A DNA stretch of 64,000 nt from Streptomyces sp. NBC_01231 (GCA_035999765.1 CP108521.1:4774001-4838000); one strand, 5' to 3'. Counted from the stretch's first letter, positions 27,605 through 36,288 are shown. Made by a program: numbers and translations. Notes: generated by a model from the sequence alone, not told the origin.

Positions 27605-28282
27605 GTGAGCAGCAGCCTTCGACGCGGTGCCCTCGCCACCGCCGCCATCGCGTTCTCGATCGCCTCGCTCGCCGCGTGCGGCGCCGGCAACGACGCCCAG
27701 ACCCTGGAGGTCAAGCCGGACAACGCGGCCACCAGCCTCGGGGACATCAAGCTCCAGAACGTCATGGTCATCACCCAGCCCAACGACGAGTCCACGGGCC
27801 CGGCGGTGATCTCCGCCACGGTGTTCAACACGGGCAGCACCGCGCAGACCCTGGACTCCGTGAACGTCGACGGCGGCGGCGCCGCCGAGCTCACGCCCGC
27901 CAAGGGCAAGGGCGCGCTGACCGTCCCGGCCGGCGGCTCCGTCATCCTCGGTGGCAAGGGCAACGCCTCCGCCGCGCTGAACCAGATCGGCGCGTCCGTC
28001 AAGAACGGCAACGCCCAGAAGGTCACGTTCACCTTCAGCAAGACCGGCGACGTCAACCTGCGTGCCTTCGTCGTCCCGGCCAAGTACTACTTCACCAAGT
28101 GGGGCCCGACCGAGATGCCCGCCGCCCCGGGTGACACCACCAAGCCGGACTCGCGCACGGAACCGGGCGCCGGCACGGGCTCGCCCAACGCGTCCAACTC
28201 GGCGAACACCCCGGCCGACACGACGACCCCGACCGACGCGTCGTCCGCGAGCACCACGGAGTCGCCGGCCGCGGGTCACTGA
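27605..28282 (+). CDS. Lipoprotein with DUF461/CopC-like beta-sandwich domain
   Basis: 225 residues from GTG 27605. Lipoprotein signal ends at SIASLAAC (Cys 22-23), followed by a beta-rich domain of about 130 residues with GDIKLQNVMVITQPNDESTGPAVISATVFN and LTVPAGGSVILGG; this layout resembles the actinobacterial DUF461 lipoproteins and PCuAC copper chaperones, but the HxxM copper ligands of PCuAC are absent. The C-terminal 60 residues are a Thr/Ser/Pro-rich tail, likely a wall spanner. It lies beside phoP on the opposite strand; role unknown. Confidence 0.75.
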   Translation: MSSSLRRGALATAAIAFSIASLAACGAGNDAQTLEVKPDNAATSLGDIKLQNVMVITQPNDESTGPAVISATVFNTGSTAQTLDSVNVDGGGAAELTPAKGKGALTVPAGGSVILGGKGNASAALNQIGASVKNGNAQKVTFTFSKTGDVNLRAFVVPAKYYFTKWGPTEMPAAPGDTTKPDSRTEPGAGTGSPNASNSANTPADTTTPTDASSASTTESPAAGH

Positions 28283-28299
28283 GCCTGAGCCGGCGCAAA

Positions 28300-28336
28300 A
28301 GAAGGGCGGGACCTCATGGAGAGGTCCCGCCCTTCT
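28300..28336. terminator. Bidirectional terminator, lipoprotein / phoP
   Basis: AGAAGGGCGGGACCTC (28300-28315) and GAGGTCCCGCCCTTCT (28321-28336): perfect 16-bp stem, 5-nt loop, between convergent genes. Confidence 0.92.
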
Positions 28337-28363
28337 GCGTGGGCGTCAGCGTGAGCGGGCGGT

Positions 28364-29044
28364 TTACGGCTCGAACTTGTAGCCGAGCCCCCGGACCGTC
28401 ACCAGGTACCGCGGCGCTCCCGGGTCGGGCTCGATCTTGGCGCGCAGGCGCTTGACGTGGACGTCGAGGGTCTTGGTGTCGCCCACGTAGTCGGCGCCCC
28501 AGACCCGGTCGATGAGCTGCATACGGGTCAGGACGCGGCCGGCGTTGCGCAGCAGCATCTCCAGGAGGTCGAACTCCTTGAGGGGGAGGTCGACCTTGGA
28601 GCCGGAGACCGTCACCACGTGACGGTCCACGTCCATACGGACCGGTCCCGCCTCCAGCGCGGCCGGGGTGACCTCCTCCGGCTCGCCGCGGCGGCGCAGG
28701 ACCGCGCGGATGCGGGCGACCAGCTCGCGGGAGGAGAACGGCTTGGTCACGTAGTCGTCGGCTCCTATTTCCAGCCCGACGACCTTGTCGATCTCGCTGT
28801 CCTTGGCGGTCACCATGATGACGGGGACGTTGGAACGGCCGCGCAGCTGGCGGCACACCTCGGTGCCCGGCAGGCCGGGCAGCATCAGGTCGAGGAGGAC
28901 GAGGTCGGCGCCGTTGCGCTCGAACTCGTCGAGTCCGTCGGGCCCGGTGGTCGCGACGGCGACCTCGAAACCCTCTTTGCGGAGCATGTACGACAGGGCG
29001 TCGGAGAAGGACTCCTCGTCCTCGACGACGAGCACACGGGTCAC
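28364..29044 (-). CDS. phoP: PhoP, phosphate-starvation response regulator (OmpR family)
   Basis: 226 residues from GTG 29044, chosen because GGAGG precedes it and it opens directly with VTRVLVVEDEESFSDAL; an upstream frame extension has no family support. Receiver domain residues 2-118 with phospho-acceptor Asp52 (LVLLDLMLP). The winged-helix DNA-binding domain (about 130-226) carries LTRMQLIDRVWGADYVGDTKTLDVHVKRLRAKIE. When phosphorylated by PhoR it binds PHO boxes and controls phosphate uptake, and it represses antibiotic production when phosphate is scarce. Its GTG overlaps the phoR TGA (GTGA, 29041-29044), so translation is coupled. Confidence 0.95.
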   Translation of the reverse strand: MTRVLVVEDEESFSDALSYMLRKEGFEVAVATTGPDGLDEFERNGADLVLLDLMLPGLPGTEVCRQLRGRSNVPVIMVTAKDSEIDKVVGLEIGADDYVTKPFSSRELVARIRAVLRRRGEPEEVTPAALEAGPVRMDVDRHVVTVSGSKVDLPLKEFDLLEMLLRNAGRVLTRMQLIDRVWGADYVGDTKTLDVHVKRLRAKIEPDPGAPRYLVTVRGLGYKFEP

Positions 29045-30423
29045 GGAAGGACCTCCGGGGCGGGATGTGGTTCGTAAGAAGATGATGGGGGTGAGGGGCG
29101 TGATGCGGGGGTTGAGGCGCTGTGACGACCGGTCTCCTCGTTGGGACCGTCGCGACCGTTGAGACCGTCGCGGTCGTGGAGGCCCTCGGATCCGTCGAGA
29201 TCGTCGGAACCGTCGAAGTCGTCGGAATCCTCGAAGTCGTCGAGGTCGGGGTGCTGGTGCGCGCGGTCGCGGGCCACGCCGGCCTCCGGCAGACGCAGGG
29301 TGAAGGTGGAGCCCTGTCCCTCGGCGCTCCACACCGTGACCTCCCCGCCGTGCGAGGCGGCCACGTGTTTGACGATGGCGAGGCCGAGGCCCGTGCCGCC
29401 GGTGGCACGGGAGCGGGCCGGGTCGACCCGGTAGAAGCGCTCGAAGACGCGCTCCTTGTCCTTTTCGGAGATCCCGATGCCCTGGTCGGTGACGGCGACC
29501 TCGATCATGTCCCCGCCGGGCGCGTTGATCTTGCGGGCGGCTATGCCCACGCGGGTGCGGGCGGGCGAGTAGTTGACGGCGTTCTCGACGAGGTTGCCGA
29601 GGGCGGCGGCGAGCTGGCCGCGGTTGCCCCAGACGTGCAGGTCGGCGGTTCCGCCTGCGGCCATGGTGATGTTCTTGGCGCCGGCCTGGTGGCGGCAGCG
29701 GTCGATCGCCTCGGCGACCAGTTCGTCGACGCGTACCGGTTCGGCGTCCTCCAGGGGATCGTCGTTCTGTACCCGCGACAGGTCTATGAGCTCCTGCACC
29801 AGGTTGGTGAGCCGGGTCGCCTCGATCTGCATACGGCCGGCGAAGCGTTCCACCGCCTCCGGGTCGTCGGAAGCGCCCATCACTGCCTCGGACAGGAGGG
29901 AGAGCGCGCCGACGGGGGTCTTCAACTCGTGGCTGACGTTCGCGACGAAGTCACGTCGTACCGCTTCGATCCGCCGGGCCTCGGTGAGGTCCTCGACGAG
30001 CAGCAGCACCAGCCGGGATCCGAGCGGGGCGACCCGCGCGGAGACGGCGAGTGCCTCGCCCCGCCCGGTTCCCCGCCTCGGCAGATCCAGCTCGACCTGG
30101 CGTATCTCCCCGTCACGGCGGGTGTCCCGGGCCATCCGGAGCATGGGCTCCACCGAGAGCTTGCCGCCGCGGACCAGTCCCAGGGCGTAGGCCGCGGAGC
30201 TGGCCTTGACCACGGCGTCGGCCTCGTCGAGGACGACTGCGGAGGAGCGAAGCACCGACAGGACGGTGTCCACGCCCGGCGGAAGCACCGGGTCGGTGTG
30301 CAGGGAGGTACGGGTGGGGCGCTTCTGCTCCCGCTCGCTCCAGCGGAACGCCAGCACGGCGATGACACCGGTGAGTACACCGGCGATCGCTGCCGCTGCG
30401 GCAACCGCCGCGTTCACGTCCAT
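29041..30423 (-). CDS. phoR: PhoR, phosphate sensor histidine kinase, with unusual C-terminal tail
   Basis: 460 residues. One N-terminal membrane segment (about 5-27, IAGVLTGVIAVLAF). PAS-like region about 50-150, then the H box FVANVSHELKTP with phospho-accepting His165, N box (NLVENAVNYS), G boxes (DQGIGI, GTGLGLAIVKHVA). It autophosphorylates and passes phosphate to PhoP. After the ATPase domain (about residue 392) there is a 65-residue tail of DF/DG/DD/DL repeats (DDFEDSDDFDGSDDLDGSE) and Ser/Pro, which is not part of the family fold. It is divergent from phoU with a shared PHO box. Confidence 0.94.
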   Translation of the reverse strand: MDVNAAVAAAAAIAGVLTGVIAVLAFRWSEREQKRPTRTSLHTDPVLPPGVDTVLSVLRSSAVVLDEADAVVKASSAAYALGLVRGGKLSVEPMLRMARDTRRDGEIRQVELDLPRRGTGRGEALAVSARVAPLGSRLVLLLVEDLTEARRIEAVRRDFVANVSHELKTPVGALSLLSEAVMGASDDPEAVERFAGRMQIEATRLTNLVQELIDLSRVQNDDPLEDAEPVRVDELVAEAIDRCRHQAGAKNITMAAGGTADLHVWGNRGQLAAALGNLVENAVNYSPARTRVGIAARKINAPGGDMIEVAVTDQGIGISEKDKERVFERFYRVDPARSRATGGTGLGLAIVKHVAASHGGEVTVWSAEGQGSTFTLRLPEAGVARDRAHQHPDLDDFEDSDDFDGSDDLDGSEGLHDRDGLNGRDGPNEETGRHSASTPASRPSPPSSSYEPHPAPEVLP

Positions 30424-30496
30424 GCCCTCAGGTTAGGCACGGCATCGCTCCCGGCCACAGCCATCCGAGTGCGACCTCGAACACTCGTCGCCCAGA

Positions 30497-30529
30497 GTTC
30501 ACCTTGGAGCCAGGATTGGTTCATTTGGG
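30497..30529. promoter_or_regulatory. PHO box between phoR and phoU
   Basis: Three 11-bp direct-repeat units: GTTCACCTTGG (30497-30507), AGCCAGGATTG (30508-30518), GTTCATTTGGG (30519-30529). Units 1 and 3 match the PhoP consensus GTTCACC, 22 bp apart. The site is 74 bp above the phoR start and 128 bp above phoU, fitting autoregulated divergent expression. Confidence 0.85.
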
Positions 30530-30657
30530 GTGCCGGAAACGGACGCGTACAGGCCGGAACGTGGGAGCGTGGGGTGCGAAGCACCGGTTTCAAGACACTC
30601 GCGCCGGGCCCCGGCCCCCGGTGAACCCCCGATGACGACGTACGAGAGGGAACCCTG

Positions 30658-31359
30658 ATGCGGGACGCGTACCACGAGGAACTGGATTCGATCGGCGACG
30701 GTCTGGTGGAGATGGCCCGGCTGGTCGGCTCGGCGATCGGGCGCGCCACGACGGCGATCCTCGACTCCGACCTGAAGCTCGCCGAGAGCGTGATCGAGGC
30801 CGACCAGAGGGTCGACGAGCTCCAGCACGATCTTGAGGCCCGTGCGATAGCTCTGCTGGCCCGCCAGCAGCCGGTCGCCACGGACCTTCGTATCGTCGTG
30901 ACGTCGCTGCGGATGTCGGCGGACCTGGAGCGCTCGGGCGACCTGGCCCAGCATGTGGCGAAGCTGGCCCGGCTGCGCTTCCCGTCGCGCGCGGTCCCGC
31001 ACGACCTGCACGCGACGATCCTGGAGATGGGTCAGCTCGCGCAGCGCCTGATGGCGAAGGCGGCCGAGGTGATCATCACGAAGGACGTCGACCTGGCGCT
31101 CCAGCTGGAGCAGGACGACGACGAGATGGACCTCCTGCACCGCCACCTCTTCCAGCACCTGATCGACGACCGCTGGAAGCACGGCATCGAGACGGCCGTC
31201 GACGTGACCCTGCTGGGCCGCTACTACGAGCGGTTCGCCGACCACGCGGTGTCGGTGGCCAAGCGAGTGGTGTTCCTGGTGACGGGCGAGCACGCGGACG
31301 AGCTCCAGTCGGACGCGCAGCCCGAGATCCAGCCGGCACAGGGGGCGGAGGGGGCCTGA
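30658..31359 (+). CDS. phoU: PhoU, phosphate-signalling regulator
   Basis: 233 residues. Two tandem three-helix bundles (about 5-105 and 115-205), each with the conserved acidic motifs of PhoU (AHVIEADQRVDEL in the first, KDVDLALQLEQDDDEMDLLHRHLF in the second), and ends ERFADHAVSVAKRVVFLVTGEH. In the family it binds metal clusters and links the Pst phosphate transporter to PhoR, keeping the kinase quiet when phosphate is plentiful. The start ATG is preceded by GAGGGAAC. Divergent from phoR; the last 25 residues are a Glu/Gln-rich tail. Confidence 0.95.
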   Translation: MRDAYHEELDSIGDGLVEMARLVGSAIGRATTAILDSDLKLAESVIEADQRVDELQHDLEARAIALLARQQPVATDLRIVVTSLRMSADLERSGDLAQHVAKLARLRFPSRAVPHDLHATILEMGQLAQRLMAKAAEVIITKDVDLALQLEQDDDEMDLLHRHLFQHLIDDRWKHGIETAVDVTLLGRYYERFADHAVSVAKRVVFLVTGEHADELQSDAQPEIQPAQGAEGA

Positions 31360-31430
31360 TCCCTCCGCGGTTTTGTTGGGGAGGGGACCTGAACCCTCCG
31401 TGGGTCTTGTTTCGGGGCCCTGATCCGTCC

Positions 31431-31470
31431 GGCTGACGGTGCGGCGAATCGGCTGACGGTGCGGTGAATC
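31431..31470. repeat. 20-bp tandem repeat, two copies
   Basis: GGCTGACGGTGCGGCGAATC (31431-31450) is followed at once by the same 20-mer with one C-to-T change (31451-31470), just before the terminator. Confidence 0.85.
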
Positions 31471-31472
31471 TC

Positions 31473-31521
31473 GTACGACGGTGAGGGCCCCGGTGTGACA
31501 CCGGGGCCCTCACCGTCGTAC
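31473..31521 (+). terminator. Very long hairpin terminator after phoU
   Basis: Perfect 24-bp arms, GTACGACGGTGAGGGCCCCG... from 31473 to 31496 pairing to 31498-31521, with a single-base centre. Lies about 115 bp past the phoU stop. Confidence 0.85.
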
Positions 31522-31646
31522 ACGTCCTACGCGGAACTGGTGCCGACCGAGCGGTCGCCCGCGCCGCCGTACGGGCGCACCATGAGGGAAGAACAGGTGG
31601 GCACACCCGCACCCGCAGGACTCGGAAAGGCAAGGAGGTACGGACC

Positions 31647-31895
31647 ATGGCCAAGTTCATGGACATCCACCACGGCTTCGAGGGCATCACGCCCGACCAG
31701 CTGAGGGAGGCACACGCGGCCGACCTCGCCCTGGAGAAGGAAGAGGGCGTGCATTTCGAACATGCCTGGGCGGACCCGTCCTCCGGCACGATCTACTGCC
31801 TCGCCGAAGGCCCCTCGGCCGAGGCCGTCCAGCGCGTCCACGAACGCGCGGGCCACAAGGCCGCCGAGATCCACGAGGTCTCACTGTCGGTATGA
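31647..31895 (+). CDS. Small DUF4242 nickel-binding-type protein
   Basis: 82 residues from ATG 31647 with AGGAGG in front. The sequence MAKFMDIHHGFEGITPDQLREAHAADLALEKEEGVHFEHAWAD...GTIYCLAEGPSAEAVQRVHERAGHKAAEIHEV matches the ferredoxin-like DUF4242 family, whose S. coelicolor member (SCO4226, recalled) has been crystallised with nickel. His8-His9, His22 and Cys50 region are candidate ligands. In vivo role is unclear. Single gene downstream of phoU, behind a strong terminator. Confidence 0.88.
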   Translation: MAKFMDIHHGFEGITPDQLREAHAADLALEKEEGVHFEHAWADPSSGTIYCLAEGPSAEAVQRVHERAGHKAAEIHEVSLSV

Positions 31896-32004
31896 CGGCG
31901 CGGTCCGCGGCGCGCGGTGGGACAGTCCCCGCGCCCGCCCGTCTTCCCTGACGGCCTCCCTATCGGTCGCTGCCGCCGATAGAGTCCGCCACGGAGGACT
32001 GACC

Positions 32005-33012
32005 GTGACGCGAATACCCAGACCGGCCGTGGCGCTCATGGTGGCTGCCTCGATTGTGGCGGTGACGGCGCTCGCCGGGTGCGGGGAGCAGAAGTCCGCG
32101 CCGACGTCCAAGAGCCCGTCGGCGAGCGGGCCCGCACCCGCACCTCACCCGGTCATTCATCTCAGCGCGGACGCCAACACCCTGGTCCCCGGCGGCCCAC
32201 CCCTCCCCCTGCACCTCTCCGTCACGGGCCTCACCGCCGGACAGGCCGAGCGACGCCATGTGGCGCTCTACATCGGGATCGTCCCCGACGAACTCCAGAT
32301 CCGCGAGAACGGTTCCTGGCACGATGTGCCGTTGCAGTGGACCAACGAGCAGGACGACAACGGGGAGTTCGCCGCCATCGTGCCGCTGTCGTATCGCGGC
32401 AAGGCACGGACGGAACTCGAATTCCGGCTGTTCACCGCTGACCAGCGCAGCGACGACGTGGACGGCAAGGTTCCTGCCGTGACCACCACGGTGGCCGCGG
32501 AGATGGCCAAGGATGCCCGTTATGCGGATATCCACCCGGCAGCATCCGCGACGCGCCTGCGTTTTTCCGTCGACCCCACGCATCTCACCGTCAAGGTCCC
32601 GCAGATACTCCGGGCGACCGAGGGCGGGCCGCCGGTGGAGTGGTACGTGCGGGTGCGCAACGCCGCGGGCAAGCTCACTCGCTCCGACCTCCGCATCGCG
32701 ATCTCCCTCGCCCCCGGAGAGACCGGCCAGTCCATGCGAGACGTGCCCTGGTCGATCAACCGCGAGGGCCGCTGGGCCGACCTGACAGGCCAAACACACG
32801 TGGAGACGGACGAGTTCGAGCTCAAGCCCGGGGAATCACGGACCGTGCGGATCCGCCTCGCTCTGCCGGCCGACGCCAAGCCAAGCAGGTCCGCCGACGT
32901 CGGCGCCGCACTGTGGGCGGCGGTCGCGGCCCCTTGGTGGCCCTCCGACCCGGATCAGCCGTCGGGGGTCACGCACGACGCGGTGGCCACGAACATTCTC
33001 ATCCAACGCTGA
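32005..33012 (+). CDS. Secreted lipoprotein of unknown function, 335 aa
   Basis: 335 residues from GTG 32005, preceded by GGAGGA; this start gives a clean lipoprotein signal (MTRIPRPAVALMVAASIVAVTALAGC). The mature protein has a Ser/Pro spacer (GEQKSAPTSKSPSASGP), then two beta-rich blocks: IHLSADANTLVPGGPPLPLHLSVTGL and RFSVDPTHLTVKVPQILRATEGG...WYVRVRNAAGKLTR. The C-terminal third (FELKPGESRTVRIRLALP) resembles a Fn3/Ig-type extracellular beta-sandwich. I do not recognise the family. It is the last plus-strand gene before the mobile-element region. Confidence 0.75.
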   Translation: MTRIPRPAVALMVAASIVAVTALAGCGEQKSAPTSKSPSASGPAPAPHPVIHLSADANTLVPGGPPLPLHLSVTGLTAGQAERRHVALYIGIVPDELQIRENGSWHDVPLQWTNEQDDNGEFAAIVPLSYRGKARTELEFRLFTADQRSDDVDGKVPAVTTTVAAEMAKDARYADIHPAASATRLRFSVDPTHLTVKVPQILRATEGGPPVEWYVRVRNAAGKLTRSDLRIAISLAPGETGQSMRDVPWSINREGRWADLTGQTHVETDEFELKPGESRTVRIRLALPADAKPSRSADVGAALWAAVAAPWWPSDPDQPSGVTHDAVATNILIQR

Positions 33013-33021
33013 CCTGAGAAC

Positions 33022-33045
33022 GACAACCGTTCCCTAAAGACCGGG
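33022..33045 (-). mobile_element. Possible remnant of an IS200/IS605-type right end
   Basis: ACCGTTCCCTAAAGAC at 33026-33041 is, on the minus strand, GTCTTTAGGGAACGGT, which equals the end of the TnpB element at 50205-50219 (GTCTTTAGGAACGGT) with one extra G. It points toward lower coordinates, so the old element would have lain to the right of it. No tnpB is left here. Confidence 0.45.
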
Positions 33046-33063
33046 AGAAGCTCCTATAGATCG

Positions 33064-33731
33064 TCAAGCGGCGTGGATGAGCCGTTCGGTGGTGATGTGG
33101 GGGCAGGGCAGGTGTTGGTAGACCTCGCGGGCGACGAACCGTTTCAGGCAGCGGATGATGTCCTTCTTGGTCAGACCTTCGGTGGTGCGTCTGGCGACGT
33201 AGTCGCGGGTGCGCGGGTCATGGCGCATGCGGACCAGCACGATGGTGTGCACGGCACGGTTGGCTCGGCGGTCGCCACCTCGGTTGAGTCGGTGCCGGTT
33301 CGTGCGACCCGACGAGGCCGGGAATGGGGCGGCGTCGCACAGGTGGGCGAAGGACGCTTCCGAGCGCAGGCGGTCGGGGTTGTCGCCCGCGGTGGTCAGC
33401 AGCTGCCCTGCGGTCTCGGGTCCGACGCCGGGCAGGGCGACAAGCCGTGGGGCGGCTTGGGCCATCAGCGGGCCGAGATCCGCGTCCGCTTCGGCGATCT
33501 CCTCGCAGAGCCTTTGGTAGCGGCGGGCGAGCCGCCGCAATGCGGTCCTGACCGCGCAGACAGGGTCGGTGAGGTCACCGGCGGGCCGGGACCGGCTCAG
33601 GCTGTCGATCAGGTTCTTGGTGGCAAGGTCACGTAGTTTCTCGCGGACCGCAGCGGGAGCGCCGACGAAGAGGCATGAGCGGGTGTTAGTGACAGCCAGC
33701 GGCCGGCGCGAAGCGGAGTCCCGATCTCAGC
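33064..33731 (-). pseudogene. IS110-family transposase, N-terminally truncated
   Basis: The open frame covers about 220 residues, in frame from an upstream TGA near 33733 to the stop at 33064. It contains SCLFVGAPAAVREKLRDL, ADADLGPLMAQAAPRLVALPGVGPETAGQLL and AHLCDAAPFPASSGRTNRHRLNRGGDRRANRAVHTIVLVRMR, the C-terminal Transposase_20 domain with its serine (PASSGR) active-site region. The N-terminal DEDD RuvC-like domain is missing, so it cannot transpose. IS110 elements lack terminal inverted repeats, so the element boundaries cannot be read. The truncation point near 33730 marks a junction with unrelated DNA. Confidence 0.85.
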
Positions 33732-34135
33732 TAACCGGCCTCCGTGTCCTGCCGCGCCCGTAGACGGCTTCCGGGCGGTGCGGATCATGGAGAACAGCCG
33801 GGAAAGCTCGGGCTTCGATGTCCCTTGGCGGCGTACGAGCGTGCTCCAGCGCCGCGACGACGCTCCCTGTCTCCGACATGGAGACAGAGGTACATCGCCC
33901 GCCCGACCTGGCCCGACGACTGCGCGGAGAAGTCGACTTCGCCGGTGCGATGAGTCCTGAGCCGACGCCCGATGACGCTGCTTGCGGAGCGGTGTGCCGC
34001 CGGGCACGCAGCGGGTCTGCCCGGACCGCACCGGAAGCCGGGAGCGGGAACGCCACGGCCTGGTCGGGATGCTGCCGCCGCCGTGCTTTCGCTGGAGCTC
34101 CAGGGACCGCGATCGCTGGGTTCGCGGGCGGCGCC
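33732..34135. other. Unassigned 400 bp between IS110 fragment and GT39 gene
   Basis: Frames exist on both strands, but none looks like a known protein or carries a convincing start; codon use is mixed. It is likely old degenerate sequence beside the IS110 junction. Confidence 0.5.
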
Positions 34136-36214
34136 TCACCTCTGGGGGGCGCAGTCGTACAGGGTGAAGCTGCCGTCGGTGCGGAGGCCGTAGGCGGTGG
34201 GCCGGATACGGGTGCAGTGGGACTTCACCCAGGTGGTCGTGGGAGTGGTGGGACGCTCGGTGGTGAGCAGCGCATAGCGCAGCTGGTGGGCGGTGACGAG
34301 GCTGCCGAGCTGCTGGGCGGTCGGGAAGGGGGTGCTGCCGGTGAAGCCGCCCATGACGAGGATGGGCTCGGACTTCGCGCGCAGCAGGGGTTCGGCGGCG
34401 TAGGCGGCCTGGGCGGCGAGCAGGTACTTCTCGCCGCGGCGGTGGGTGGTGAGGTAGTCGAGCAGGGCGGCGTCGCGGGCGCTGGGCCGGTCGAGCCCTC
34501 TCCTCCGCGGAGCGCGATGGGGATGCTCGCTGTACGACTTGCCGACCGGACCGGCCATCGGCGAGGCGGTGGCGCCCGCGTAGAGCGGGTCGAGGCCGGA
34601 GACGGCCCAGCCGGCCGGTACGACCAGGGTGGCCGCGATCCCGGCGGCGAGGGCGGCGTGGACCATCCGCGGGGAAGTGCGCGGCCCGCGGCTCCACAGG
34701 CCCACCACGCCGCACAGCGCGAGCATCACAGCGACCGGCAGCAGCCAGGAGACGAATCGGGTCGGCCAGTCGAGCACCAGCGCCCACGCCGCCGTCAGCG
34801 CGATCGCCGCCGGCAGCGTCAGGTGTCGTCGGCCGGTCGCCGCGTGCTCCCCCGCCGGCTCGGCCTCCTGCTCCGGCTCGCCCCTCGGTTCCGGGTCGTA
34901 TCTCGGGTCCCACCCCAGCTGGTACCAGGTCTCCTGCTCGTACCCCGGTTCCGGCTCCTGAGCGTCCCTCGGCTCCTGCTTCGGCTTGTCCCCGGGCTCC
35001 AGCTCCGCCTCGTACTTCGCCTCGTACTCCGAGCGGAAGAGCGCGAGGCCGCCACCGGCCAGCGCGGCGAGCGCCGGGGCGATGACGGCCGTGTAGTAGG
35101 CGTGGTTGCCGTTGGAGACGCTGAACACCACGGTGTGCACGGCCAGCCAGCCACCCCAGATCAGAAATCCCGTGCGCGTCAGGTCGGTTCGCGGTCGCCC
35201 AGCGCGCCGGGCGACGCCCAGGACCGTGGCCAGCACGGCGAGCGGCAGGAACCAGGCGACCTGCGGGCCGACCGTGTCGTTGATCAGCATGTCCCAGCCG
35301 GTGTTGCCGGTGGTGCGGCTGGCGGCGGTGCCCGCGACGGCGCCGAACGCGGTGGAATCGCTGCTGAAGCGGCTCAGACCGTTGTAGCCGAAAACCAGGG
35401 CGAACGGATTGTTGTCGGACGTTCCGTCGAGGTACGGCCGGTTGGCGGCCGGTGTCGCCCAGGCGATCAGTATCCAGAAGCAGGAGACCGCCAGCGCGAC
35501 CGCCCCGCCCAGCAGGAGGCGCAGAGCCCGCTTCAACGGCGCGCCGGGCGCGACGAGTTGGTACACGGCGGCGAAGACCGGCAGCACCAGCCACGCCTGC
35601 AGCATCTTCGCCTGGAAGGCGAGCCCGACCCAGATCCCGCAGGTGATCAGCGGCAGCAGCCGCTCGGTGCGTACCGCCTTCTGCAGCGCTCCGGCGGCCG
35701 CCACCAGGAGCAGAGTGAGCGTGGTGTCCGGGATGGTGGCACGGTTGAGCGCCACGGTGACCGGGGTGAGGGTGAGCACCAGCGCGGCGATCAGCGCGGC
35801 GAACGGACCGGCCCAGGCCCGTACGATCCGGTGCAACAGCCATACGGTGAGCACGCCTTCGACGACCTGCGGAAGCGCGGCCGCCCAGGTGTGCGGGCCG
35901 AACAGCCAGACGGAGATCGCGTCGGGCCAGAAGGCGCCGGGCAGTTTGTCGATGCTGATCGAACCGCCGGCGTCGAGCCCGCCGAAGAAGAACGCCCGCC
36001 AGCTGCCCGCCATCGAGCGTATCGCCGCACCGTAGAAGGGGTGGAGCGCGGCGTGCCCGATGCCCCAGGAGTACAGCACCGTGGCGACGGCAAGCACCGC
36101 GGCGAGCGCCGGGCGCTCCCAGCGGGGGGCGTCTTCCGGCAGGCTGAAGCGGCGGTTCGCCGCCTGGCGGCCTCGGTGCGCGCCGGTGGGCTGGACGGCG
36201 GGGATGGCGGTCAT
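34136..36214 (-). CDS. GT39-type membrane glycosyltransferase (ArnT/PMT family)
   Basis: 692 residues. Residues 38-60 begin the first membrane helix (LAAVLAVATVLYSWGIG); then ALHPFYGAAIRSMAGSWRAFFFGGLDAGGSISIDKLPGAFWPDAISVWLFG is the conserved first external loop and acceptor region of this family. At least ten more helices run to about residue 530. About 375-430 is an unusual Glu/Pro-rich cytoplasmic insert (PKQEPRDAQEPEPGYEQETW). The C-terminal 130 residues form a soluble domain. These proteins move a sugar from a polyprenyl phosphate to an acceptor on the outer face of the membrane. Last gene of the pgs operon, 74 bp after the P60 gene. Confidence 0.85.
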   Translation of the reverse strand: MTAIPAVQPTGAHRGRQAANRRFSLPEDAPRWERPALAAVLAVATVLYSWGIGHAALHPFYGAAIRSMAGSWRAFFFGGLDAGGSISIDKLPGAFWPDAISVWLFGPHTWAAALPQVVEGVLTVWLLHRIVRAWAGPFAALIAALVLTLTPVTVALNRATIPDTTLTLLLVAAAGALQKAVRTERLLPLITCGIWVGLAFQAKMLQAWLVLPVFAAVYQLVAPGAPLKRALRLLLGGAVALAVSCFWILIAWATPAANRPYLDGTSDNNPFALVFGYNGLSRFSSDSTAFGAVAGTAASRTTGNTGWDMLINDTVGPQVAWFLPLAVLATVLGVARRAGRPRTDLTRTGFLIWGGWLAVHTVVFSVSNGNHAYYTAVIAPALAALAGGGLALFRSEYEAKYEAELEPGDKPKQEPRDAQEPEPGYEQETWYQLGWDPRYDPEPRGEPEQEAEPAGEHAATGRRHLTLPAAIALTAAWALVLDWPTRFVSWLLPVAVMLALCGVVGLWSRGPRTSPRMVHAALAAGIAATLVVPAGWAVSGLDPLYAGATASPMAGPVGKSYSEHPHRAPRRRGLDRPSARDAALLDYLTTHRRGEKYLLAAQAAYAAEPLLRAKSEPILVMGGFTGSTPFPTAQQLGSLVTAHQLRYALLTTERPTTPTTTWVKSHCTRIRPTAYGLRTDGSFTLYDCAPQR

Positions 36215-36288
36215 GGCGGTGGTCCTCGGATCAGCAGGTCAGGTCAAGCGGCGATGCGTCGGCGGTGGAGTCACATCGTGGAGTCACA

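Noticed and set aside
33732..34135. Small genes in the gap between IS110 and the GT39 gene
   Set aside because: Frames of 60-110 codons exist on both strands, but none has a ribosome site, family likeness or codon bias that sets it apart.
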